From Candidatus Woykebacteria bacterium RBG_16_39_9b (GTDB taxonomy: Bacteria; Patescibacteriota; Microgenomatia; Woykebacterales; RBG-16-39-9b), in assembly GCA_001816695.1 (NCBI GenBank), contig MHCR01000029.1:806-10068 (forward strand): DNA of 9,263 bases. The letters are read 5' to 3'. Made by a program: the position numbers and the translations under genes. Positions 1 to 5,583 of this stretch are shown here, piece by piece; within the stretch, counting starts at the first letter, position 1; every line of letters begins with the position of its first letter. The notes under the pieces were generated by a model. That model was not told where the DNA came from and did no database searches. It saw only the letters and a list, made by a program, of their open reading frames with translations.

Positions 1-36
1 CGCTAGAATCAACAGCTACTTTGCGTTCGTATTGAT

Positions 37-1830
37 ATGCTAAATAAACGGAATTTTTATCTAAAAAATGAAAGCGGCCAAATAATGCTTTTAGTACTTC
101 TTTTAATTCTTTCCATCAGCGTAATTTTATCAACAGCAGTGGCAGCCCTAATATTGAACGAACTGAAAGCCGCTAATAACGTTGTAAAGTCTGCCCAAAG
201 TTATTACGCCGCCGAGGCTGGTGTCGAAGATGCTGTTTATCGAATCAAAAATAACATAAGCTATTCAAATCCTTATACATTTCCTGTTGGAGATGGTACG
301 GCCACGGTAGACGCTTCCGGCCCTCTTAATAATCTTGTCATAACTTCTAAAGGTGATGTGAACAACCGGATACGAAAGGTAGCTGTAAACCTTGTAGCCA
401 CCCCCACAACAACAGATGTTTCATTCAACTATGGTGTTCAGGTGGGTTACGGAGGTTTACACATGGGAAATAATTCGATAATTAATGGTAATGTTTATTC
501 AAACGGTCCTATTTTTAATCCGGCTGCAGGGGGAACTTCAACCATTATTGGAACGGCTTTCTCAGCCACTGGTGCTTCTGCGGCGGTGGATCAGGTGAAT
601 GATAGTCCTTTGCCTCCTCCAAACTCAATCACCTTCGGAAATTCCAGTTCAACCGAAGACGCGGCTCAGAGTTTCCAAGTCTCAACTATAAACACAATAA
701 ATAGAGTTGATCTTTACATAAGAAAACAAGGCAACCCAGGTAATTTAACTGCCAGAATTACCAATAGCAATGGTAGCAATCCAGGCTCGACTACTTTTGC
801 GCAAGGCACTATCTCGTCCGGCTCAATCACCTCAAGCTATGGTTGGGTTTCTGTTACTTTCAGTACCAATCCTCAATTAAACCCCGGAGCCACTTACTGG
901 CTTGTTTTAGATGGTGGAAGCAATGCGAGTAGATATTACATTTGGGCTGCTAACAATTCCTATGCAAATGGAGAAGCAAAAACTGGCGAATATTCAGGAG
1001 GGCCTTGGAATATTACCAACCTTGACGGCTATTTCAGAATTTATTTAGGAGGAACTGTAGGCTCCATCGACAATATTGATATAGGGTTGGACGCTTATGC
1101 TAACACTATTACAAACTCCGATATAACAGGCGTTCCTTATTGTCAAACAGGTTCGGGTAACAATAAGCTATGCACGCCCTTTGATGCCACTCACCCAGAA
1201 CCTACCCCAGAAAATATGCCAATTTCAGATGCAAATATTAGTCAGTGGAAAACAGAAGCAACAGCTGGTGGAACTATAAGCGGGGACTATACACCTCCAG
1301 GTGCATCGTCTTCTCTTGGACCAGTTAAAATTACAGGTAATCTGACAATCCCAATTGATTATGTTCTAACTATCACAGGGACAGTTTGGGTTCAGGGGCA
1401 CATCATCTTTAATAATGGAGCTAGGGTAAACTTAGACCCATCTTTTGGTACTGATAGCGGACTAATTTTTTCTGATGGTTATATCAACATTGGAAACGGA
1501 GTTATATTCTCAGGTTCTGGGCAGGCTGGCAGTTATATAATGGCATTAACAACGAATGATTGTAATGGAATTGGTAGTCCTACAGGGCAAGTCTGCACGA
1601 CAGATAACTCGGCAATGTATGTTTCTAATGGTTCCCAGAACGTTGTCTTGTACACCCATGCTGGGCAGATGAAGATTCGTCAAAACGCAATAACCAAAGA
1701 ATCTACTGCTTACAAACTGGCTTTAGACGAGGAAGCGGAGGTTACTTATGAATCTGGTTTGGCTAACGCCCATTTTAGTAGCGGGCCGGGTGGAAATTTT
1801 AATATATTAAGCTGGCAAGAAGTTGAGTAG
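37..1830 (+). CDS. PilX-like pilus/surface protein with inserted jelly-roll domain
   Basis: Probable type IV pilus-associated minor pilin or surface adhesin of 597 aa. Residues 1-14 are a short polar leader, 15-41 a hydrophobic helix (GQIMLLVLLLILSIS...), and 45-70 carry the PilX-type signature QSYYAAEAGVEDAVYRI. Residues about 140-175 form beta-helix-like turns (NNSIINGNVYSNGPI). Residues about 198-338 look like a separate beta-sandwich of the choice-of-anchor type, from AAQSFQV through VDLYIRK and YWLVLDGG to FRIYLGG. After it the beta-helix-like pattern resumes (IDNIDIGLDAYANTITNSDI), followed by PENMPISDANISQWK and more Gly/Asn-rich strands. Close cysteine pairs sit at 369/379 and 509/520. 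ATG 37 is the first possible start after an in-frame TAG at 4-6; no Shine-Dalgarno is seen. A TAGAAT at 4-9 could be a -10 box, but its -35 lies outside the window. The pilus assignment rests on the N-terminus and on pilN/pilO downstream; adhesion is inferred. Confidence 0.8.
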   Translation: MLNKRNFYLKNESGQIMLLVLLLILSISVILSTAVAALILNELKAANNVVKSAQSYYAAEAGVEDAVYRIKNNISYSNPYTFPVGDGTATVDASGPLNNLVITSKGDVNNRIRKVAVNLVATPTTTDVSFNYGVQVGYGGLHMGNNSIINGNVYSNGPIFNPAAGGTSTIIGTAFSATGASAAVDQVNDSPLPPPNSITFGNSSSTEDAAQSFQVSTINTINRVDLYIRKQGNPGNLTARITNSNGSNPGSTTFAQGTISSGSITSSYGWVSVTFSTNPQLNPGATYWLVLDGGSNASRYYIWAANNSYANGEAKTGEYSGGPWNITNLDGYFRIYLGGTVGSIDNIDIGLDAYANTITNSDITGVPYCQTGSGNNKLCTPFDATHPEPTPENMPISDANISQWKTEATAGGTISGDYTPPGASSSLGPVKITGNLTIPIDYVLTITGTVWVQGHIIFNNGARVNLDPSFGTDSGLIFSDGYINIGNGVIFSGSGQAGSYIMALTTNDCNGIGSPTGQVCTTDNSAMYVSNGSQNVVLYTHAGQMKIRQNAITKESTAYKLALDEEAEVTYESGLANAHFSSGPGGNFNILSWQEVE

Positions 1831-1842
1831 AGAGATAGTAAT

Positions 1843-1871
1843 TTGTCTAAAATAAACGTAAGTGCTAAAAT
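1843..1871 (+). promoter_or_regulatory. promoter of pilNO
   Basis: TTGTCT (1843-1848), a 17 nt spacer and TAAAAT (1866-1871) with an extended -10 TGC just before it. The -10 ends 12 nt before the pilN ATG, so the predicted leader is only about 6 nt and has no Shine-Dalgarno. Assigned by eye from sigma70 consensus and spacing. Confidence 0.6.
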
Positions 1872-1883
1872 TTAAATAACATA

Positions 1884-2438
1884 ATGCTGCCTATTTGGAG
1901 AACATCACAGCAAGACGATATAAACTTCGTACCAGAAGAGACTCGGGCTTATAGGGCCAAGGCTCAAAGGGTTTATATCGCAATTTTTTTCGCCTCTATC
2001 ATTTTCTTTGAACTTCTTATATTCGCCACTGTTTCATTCTTCAAACTTAAAGAAGAAAAAACCAAAACCTCTCTCGCCTCTCAAGTTGAGCAATTAAACG
2101 CTGAGTGGCAAAAACAATCGGGAAAAGCCGCCGCTCTTAATACGATTAAGATCAATCTTTCTACCTATAAAACTTTTTCCGCGGCAGACCCGCTCCTTAG
2201 GGAAAAAATATTTAAAATTATTGAAATTGTCCCAAGTGGAGTTACTCTGACAGATCTAATGATCGATAGCAGTGGGGGAGTTGAATTAAGAGGTAATAGC
2301 AAACGGCCAAACGATCTTTATCAAATGATGAACATAATCCAAGCTAAAAGCGACACCTTTAGTAGTGTAGACCTATCAAGCTTTGCAGGAGGCAGCGATA
2401 CTGAATATACATTTAGTCTAAGTTTTGTTGTTAAATGA
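1884..2438 (+). CDS. pilN: type IV pilus inner-membrane assembly protein PilN
   Basis: PilN-like bitopic protein of 184 aa, the usual family size. The cytoplasmic N-terminus has DDINFVPEE (residues 11-19), matching the INLLP-type motif by which PilN binds the actin-like ATPase PilM. One transmembrane helix spans about 30-53 (YIAIFFASIIFFELLIF...). A short coiled coil (54-90) follows, then a small alpha/beta domain with IVPSGVTLTDLMIDSSGGV (115-133) and VELRGNS, typical of the PilN ferredoxin-like domain that pairs with PilO. The last bases overlap the next gene as ATGA, so translation with pilO is probably coupled. No pilM is present; it would be expected upstream of the window or elsewhere. 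The fold call is from motifs, membrane topology and gene order, not from a profile search. Confidence 0.85.
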   Translation: MLPIWRTSQQDDINFVPEETRAYRAKAQRVYIAIFFASIIFFELLIFATVSFFKLKEEKTKTSLASQVEQLNAEWQKQSGKAAALNTIKINLSTYKTFSAADPLLREKIFKIIEIVPSGVTLTDLMIDSSGGVELRGNSKRPNDLYQMMNIIQAKSDTFSSVDLSSFAGGSDTEYTFSLSFVVK

Positions 2439-3388
2439 AAAAAGAAAGTAAAACAATAACAAAAAAACCATCAGCCCAAGCGCCCGCCTCTCCGACAGAG
2501 GAAATCGAACCTTCCGTTGTTGCTGGTGATGTTGAATCTACTCAAACAAAAAGTGAAGTTATTACACCGCCAAATAGAGAGAAGAAGCCCTCAGGCAAGT
2601 TAGATAGACTGTCATTAAACAAGCTAGTAGGGGTGCTTAAGAATTATTTATTGTTTACTGCACTGTCAATAGTTATAACGGTTGTTGTAAGCGTTGTTAT
2701 TTTTAATTACTTTATTATTCCAAATTTGAAAGCGATTTCTCAGTTGAGAGCACAGAATGAGCAGGAACGTGCTAAAGCAGAAGTAATTGCTCAAAATATA
2801 ACTAGCTTGCGAAATATACCTGATGAAGAGGTAGAAGATTCAAGCCAGGTTCTAGAATCGTTTATGCCTTCTTCAAAAGACATTTTGCGAATGGCCTCAA
2901 TTATGGAAGAAGTGGCAAAAATCTCCAAAATAAAAATCAGCTCTATTCAGACAGTCATTAAAACTATCAAATCTCCTTCTTCAACAGGCACATCCAATCT
3001 ACCATCCGAACCTTCCACGGGTATTCCTAGCGGGGGATCAAGTCCCCAATCATCAGTTAGAGGTGTTCCTCAAGTAGCTGCTGCAACGACCGAAAAAGAA
3101 TATTCAATTAATGTTAGTTTGAAAGGAGATTTTTTGTCAGCAATCAAGTTTCTGTCTAATCTCAAAAAAGTTAATCGCGCTATTTTAGTTTCAGAGATTA
3201 CAACCAAAGGAAGCGATACAACAGCGGAGATAAAGGTCCTGTTAGGAGAACCGCAAAGTAGTGCACGTCCAGATCAGGTTAGCAGCTTTACACAGGAGGA
3301 AAAAGAAGTGTTGAATCAAATAAGTCAATTGAGTATAGACGCATTTCCATCCGCGGCGCCAACTGGGCGGCCAAACCCCTTTAAATAA
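2435..3388 (+). CDS. pilO: type IV pilus inner-membrane assembly protein PilO-like
   Basis: PilO-like partner of PilN, 317 aa, longer than the roughly 200 aa usual for PilO. Residues 1-60 are a polar, Pro/Lys/Glu-rich cytoplasmic extension. A transmembrane helix spans about 72-95 (LLFTALSIVITVVVSVVIF), followed by a coiled coil (98-125). The outer domain begins near 147 (KDILRMASIMEEVAKISKI) and is split by a Ser/Gly/Pro-rich linker (180-218). It ends with a ferredoxin-like half, EYSINVSLKGDFLSAIKFL (222-240), with VSEITTKG and TAEIKVLLG strands. The start overlaps the pilN stop (ATGA) and has no clear Shine-Dalgarno, pointing to coupled translation. Both extra segments look disordered and are the unusual part. 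The stop lies inside the A-tract that serves as the U-tail of the convergent terminator. Confidence 0.8.
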   Translation: MKKESKTITKKPSAQAPASPTEEIEPSVVAGDVESTQTKSEVITPPNREKKPSGKLDRLSLNKLVGVLKNYLLFTALSIVITVVVSVVIFNYFIIPNLKAISQLRAQNEQERAKAEVIAQNITSLRNIPDEEVEDSSQVLESFMPSSKDILRMASIMEEVAKISKIKISSIQTVIKTIKSPSSTGTSNLPSEPSTGIPSGGSSPQSSVRGVPQVAAATTEKEYSINVSLKGDFLSAIKFLSNLKKVNRAILVSEITTKGSDTTAEIKVLLGEPQSSARPDQVSSFTQEEKEVLNQISQLSIDAFPSAAPTGRPNPFK

Positions 3389-3416
3389 AAAAGACCCCGT
3401 GCTATTTTCGAGGTCT
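3383..3416 (-). terminator. rho-independent terminator of the minus-strand gene pair
   Basis: On the minus strand a hairpin AGACC/GGTCT (arms 3412-3416 and 3392-3396), with one C-A mismatch and two inner C-G pairs, is followed by TTTTTTATTT. On the plus strand the hairpin is followed by ATGTTGGG with no T-run, so it should act mainly on the minus-strand genes. Its tail overlaps the last codons of pilO. Confidence 0.7.
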
Positions 3417-3434
3417 ATGTTGGGTAGCTTTAGA

Positions 3435-3653
3435 TCAATATCTCCTTTTGGTTAGCTTTATTAATTCAGCTTCCGCCTCCTTTTCCGTTTTTTTGTAACC
3501 GGCTAATCCTCCGTTGTACCAGACTCCCCAAGGAACAGAATCACTTTCGAAGAAAGTGAAGCCAGTAAAGTTCTCCCTCCTCAGTTCTCTTAGTGCCTCT
3601 ACGCTTGGATTGGTGATTACGCTGTAACCTGCAAGTGTGCGTTTGTTACTCAA
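3435..3653 (-). CDS. small protein of unknown function (TTG start)
   Basis: 72 aa, family not recognised. It starts with TTG (complement of 3651-3653), which has GGAG (3662-3665) 8 nt ahead, a good Shine-Dalgarno distance; there is no better ATG. The protein is rich in aromatic residues and glycine in its middle (FTGFTFFESDSVPWGVWYNG, about 29-48). It ends in a charged helix (KKTEKEAEAELIKLTKRRY, 54-72). This suggests a small strand-turn-strand-helix fold. It has no membrane segment and no Cys or His metal site. It follows the other small gene by 14 nt and precedes the terminator at 3383-3416, so the two form one transcript. A strand-strand-helix layout could bind nucleic acid, but nothing in the sequence proves it. 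Confidence 0.65.
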   Translation of the reverse strand: MSNKRTLAGYSVITNPSVEALRELRRENFTGFTFFESDSVPWGVWYNGGLAGYKKTEKEAEAELIKLTKRRY

Positions 3654-3661
3654 GATGTTTT

Positions 3662-3665
3662 CTCC
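3662..3665 (-). promoter_or_regulatory. Shine-Dalgarno supporting a TTG start
   Basis: GGAG on the minus strand, 8 nt before the TTG at 3653. It decides the start of the 72-aa protein, which otherwise lacks an initiator. It overlaps no codon of the upstream gene, which stops at 3668. Confidence 0.6.
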
Positions 3666-3667
3666 GT

Positions 3668-3898
3668 TTAGTCTGGCACGGAAACAGTATAAGTTACTTC
3701 TGGCTTCGGAGACTCGAACCGCTCGCTACCGACGAGATCTCTTCCGTCGACCTCCACCAAGCCGGTACTCAAACGACCAAGTTTCCACTCAGCCAGTCTA
3801 GGCAGTTGCCAGATCTGAAGTTGTTTGGACACGTTCTCTGGAATCTCGATGATTTCGTTTTGGCCAGAGTGTTTGATAACAAGCCTGGCAGTCATCAC
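3668..3898 (-). CDS. small protein of unknown function, first gene of a two-gene operon
   Basis: 76 aa from GTG at 3898, or 75 aa from the ATG directly after it (3895). GAGGAGG lies 8 nt before the GTG and 11 nt before the ATG, so either can serve and GTG has the better spacing. The family is not recognised. The pattern is mostly beta: ARLVIKHSGQNEIIEI (4-19), a short helix near ENVSKQLQIWQL (21-32), then LSTGLVEVDGRDLVG (43-57) and EVTYTVSVPD at the end. It has no transmembrane segment and no cysteine. It is divergent from the GyrI-like gene and shares a 117 nt spacer with it. The minus reading is preferred over overlapping plus-strand frames because it has a promoter, a strong Shine-Dalgarno, a co-oriented partner and a terminator. 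Confidence 0.65.
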   Translation of the reverse strand: MMTARLVIKHSGQNEIIEIPENVSKQLQIWQLPRLAEWKLGRLSTGLVEVDGRDLVGSERFESPKPEVTYTVSVPD

Positions 3899-3906
3899 CT
3901 ATGATT

Positions 3907-3913
3907 CCTCCTC
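3907..3913 (-). promoter_or_regulatory. strong Shine-Dalgarno of the minus-strand pair
   Basis: GAGGAGG on the minus strand, 8 nt before the GTG and 11 nt before the ATG of the 76-aa gene. It contrasts with the plus-strand genes nearby, which have almost no leader. Confidence 0.65.
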
Positions 3914-3931
3914 TCATTCCTTTTGCTTGCG

Positions 3932-3960
3932 ATACTATCATAGATTAAAGCGAACTTCAA
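3932..3960 (-). promoter_or_regulatory. promoter of the minus-strand pair
   Basis: Read on the minus strand: TTGAAG (3960-3955), a 17 nt spacer and TAGTAT (3937-3932), with TGA forming an extended -10. Transcription should start near 3925, giving a leader of about 27 nt that contains the GAGGAGG site. Confidence 0.65.
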
Positions 3961-3979
3961 CCTATAGTCAGATTCCAAT

Positions 3980-4008
3980 TTGCTTTCCGAGGGGTGAAAA
4001 AGTAGAAT
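3980..4008 (+). promoter_or_regulatory. promoter of the GyrI-like gene, probably leaderless
   Basis: TTGCTT (3980-3985), exactly 17 nt, then TAGAAT (4003-4008). Only 7 nt separate the -10 from the ATG at 4016, so transcription should begin at or within a base or two of the start codon, with no room for a Shine-Dalgarno. Confidence 0.6.
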
Positions 4009-4015
4009 TCAAACC

Positions 4016-4672
4016 ATGAAAGGCCTTTCCTACGCAACCATTTCTTCAACCAAATACTACGATGCCCTGCTCAAAGCGCTATACATATCGGTGAAGCAGA
4101 AGGTTGAGGAAATTGATGTCCCGAAGGTGCAAATCATTGCAGTTGATGGAAACGAGCCCCCAGCGTCTACTCAATATCAAGATGCAATTAGTGCGCTTTA
4201 CGGCGTTGGTTACACTCTCAAGATGGGGTTGAAGTTCAAGAAGCTACCACAGCCAAACGGATATTTTGATTACAAAGTTGGTGGTCTCGAGACTCTTTGG
4301 TGGGGTACGCAGGGAGAGATAAATATTTCTGACGCAAAAACTCTTCGTTGGAAAGCATTTCTTATGGCTCCAGCTTTTATTGATAGAACTCTTTTCAGAC
4401 AAGCAGTTGAGCAAGCCAAGGCAAAAAAACCTGACATACCCTATGATTCTGTGCGGTTGACAACACTACACGAAGGTCATTCTGTGCAGATGCTTCATAT
4501 CGGCTCTTACGAACAGGAAGAACCAACGATAAAGCAGCTCTTGGAATATATTAAAGACCATAATCTTCAAGTTAACGGCCATCATCATGAAATTTACATC
4601 AGCGATCCACGCCGCACGAAACCGGAAAAACTCAAAACCGTAATCCGATATCCAGTTAATACATATGAGTGA
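4016..4672 (+). CDS. GyrI-like small-molecule-binding domain protein
   Basis: 218 aa, a stand-alone GyrI-like (SbmC/AraC effector-binding fold) protein of the usual length for this subgroup. Family marks are VDGNEPPASTQYQDAISALY (43-62), YTLKM (66-70), GGLETLWWG (89-97), a W/P segment (RWKAFLMAPAFID, 111-123), LHEGHSVQMLHIGSYEQEEP (151-170) and the C-terminal HHEIYISDPRRTKPEK (189-204) followed by KTVIRYPV. The fold binds hydrophobic or drug-like small molecules; some relatives inhibit gyrase and others hydrolyse cyclopropanoid toxins. EGHSVQ..HIG..E is where ligand-pocket acidic residues usually lie. No DNA-binding domain is attached. It overlaps the next gene by 8 nt (ATGAGTGA), so the two are co-translated. 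The exact ligand cannot be told. ATG 4016 agrees with a complete N-terminus and the promoter spacing. Confidence 0.85.
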   Translation: MKGLSYATISSTKYYDALLKALYISVKQKVEEIDVPKVQIIAVDGNEPPASTQYQDAISALYGVGYTLKMGLKFKKLPQPNGYFDYKVGGLETLWWGTQGEINISDAKTLRWKAFLMAPAFIDRTLFRQAVEQAKAKKPDIPYDSVRLTTLHEGHSVQMLHIGSYEQEEPTIKQLLEYIKDHNLQVNGHHHEIYISDPRRTKPEKLKTVIRYPVNTYE

Positions 4673-5234
4673 AGATAAACAAATTTATTTCCCGGATCGC
4701 AAAACATGGAGAGCGTGGCTGGCGGAAAACCACGATAAGGTAAAAAGTATTTGGCTGGTGCATGATAAAGTTTCCAGCCCGGTTAGTCGGCTTTCCTATG
4801 AGGATATCGTGGAGGAAGCGCTTTGTTTTGGCTGGATCGACTCTACTGTCAAGAAACGCGATGACAACCGATCTATGATTTATCTATCTGTCCGCAAGCC
4901 AAAAAGCATTTGGGCTAAGTCCAATAAAGATCGAATTGAGAAGCTAATTAAAAATGGTCTGATGACAAGGACGGGGCTTGAAGTAGTGGAGAGGGCGAAA
5001 GAGGATGGCTCCTGGAATCAATTTGATGTTGTGGAAGAATTAGTTCTTCCAAAAGAACTGAAAAAAGCCTTTGCCAAAAACAAAAAAGCGGCCGAAGGCT
5101 TCGAAAATTTTTCTGTTTCAGTGCGCAAGCAAATTCTGTACTTTATTTATAGTGCTAAGCAGAGAGAAACTAGGGAAAAGAGGGTTGAGAAACTGCTTCC
5201 GAGTTTAGAAGCAAACAAAAACCCGTTTATTTAA
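4665..5234 (+). CDS. YdeI/OmpD-associated family protein
   Basis: 189 aa, full length for the YdeI/OmdA family. Recognisable blocks are YFPDRKTWRAWLAENHDKVK (8-27) with SIWLVHDK, the signature YEDIVEEALCFGWIDS (45-60), RKPKSIWAKSNKDRIEKLI (77-95), GLMTRTGLEVVERAKEDGSW (98-117) and a C-terminal helical part with FENFSVSVRKQILYFIYSAK (146-165) and REKRVEKLLP. Family members have been linked to resistance to antimicrobial peptides or bacteriocins and to stress, but the biochemical role is not established. There is no signal peptide, so it is cytoplasmic. Its ATG overlaps the end of the GyrI-like gene by 8 nt; both come from one message, which suggests a shared protective role (inference). Confidence 0.85.
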   Translation: MSEDKQIYFPDRKTWRAWLAENHDKVKSIWLVHDKVSSPVSRLSYEDIVEEALCFGWIDSTVKKRDDNRSMIYLSVRKPKSIWAKSNKDRIEKLIKNGLMTRTGLEVVERAKEDGSWNQFDVVEELVLPKELKKAFAKNKKAAEGFENFSVSVRKQILYFIYSAKQRETREKRVEKLLPSLEANKNPFI

Positions 5235-5244
5235 AGACGTCTAG

Positions 5245-5253
5245 TGCTACAAT
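5245..5253 (+). promoter_or_regulatory. extended -10 promoter of the DUF3175 gene
   Basis: TGCTACAAT, an extended -10 (TGC plus TACAAT), lies 9 nt before the ATG and 10 nt after the ydeI-like stop. The -35 region is weak (TTTATT-like near 5226). The spacing predicts a leaderless or nearly leaderless message. The same TGCTA.AAT pattern precedes pilN. Confidence 0.5.
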
Positions 5254-5262
5254 TAAATTCCG

Positions 5263-5535
5263 ATGGCTGAAAAATACTGGTCAGAAGAGGTAACCAAGAA
5301 AAGTATTGCACTAGATCTTGAAGAAGGTGTATTTACTTGGAGGGATCCAAAACGAATTGCCCTTTCGTTGAAAAAATCCGCTGAAGATTCCACGCGTCGC
5401 AAAGGCACACCTTTTCAATCCGCTATGAGCATGCTCAATTTCTACATTAATCGTGCGGGGAAAAATCTGGACCCGTCCCAAAAAGAAATCCTCGAAAAAT
5501 CCAAGACCGAACTGCAAAATCTTTTTTCCAAGTAA
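5263..5535 (+). CDS. DUF3175 family protein
   Basis: 90-aa basic cytoplasmic protein matching the DUF3175 family, as recognised from the run SIALDLEEGVFTWRDPKRIA (14-33), LKKSAEDSTRRKGTPFQSAM (36-55) and SMLNFYINRAGKNLDPSQ (56-73). Families of this kind are short single-domain proteins of unknown function, often next to stress-type genes. No enzyme motif, metal site or membrane segment is visible. The gene has its own extended -10 promoter just behind the ydeI-like stop (28 nt gap), so it may be expressed alone or by read-through. The ATG is well placed for leaderless translation. Transfer is plausible, because this family is more familiar from free-living soil bacteria than from CPR genomes (from memory). 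Confidence 0.8.
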   Translation: MAEKYWSEEVTKKSIALDLEEGVFTWRDPKRIALSLKKSAEDSTRRKGTPFQSAMSMLNFYINRAGKNLDPSQKEILEKSKTELQNLFSK

Positions 5536-5546
5536 GTCCCCCAAAC

Positions 5547-5575
5547 TTGTTTCCTGGAAATTAAACAGCTAAAAT
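5547..5575 (+). promoter_or_regulatory. promoter of ychF, probably leaderless
   Basis: TTGTTT (5547-5552), 17 nt, TAAAAT (5570-5575), then only 8 nt to the ATG at 5584. There is no Shine-Dalgarno. A perfect 11 bp palindrome, TTTCCTGGAAA (5550-5560), overlaps the -35 and the spacer. Confidence 0.6.
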
Positions 5576-5583
5576 CTAAGCCT

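Noticed and set aside
1..36. End of an upstream gene (TAG at 4-6)
   Set aside because: Only two codons are visible, so no coding evidence exists; TAGAAT here may equally be a -10 box.
3392..3416. Hairpin as a terminator for pilO on the plus strand
   Set aside because: After the hairpin the plus strand reads ATGTTGGG with no T-run; the T-run exists only on the minus strand.
3635..3904. Open frame of 89 aa on the plus strand
   Set aside because: Lies opposite the minus-strand 76-aa gene, which has a promoter, Shine-Dalgarno and terminator; the plus frame has a GTG start, no ribosome-binding site and odd composition.
3825..4019. Open frame of 64 aa on the plus strand running into the GyrI-like gene
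   Set aside because: Covers the divergent promoter region, has a TTG start without a ribosome-binding site and no recognisable protein pattern.
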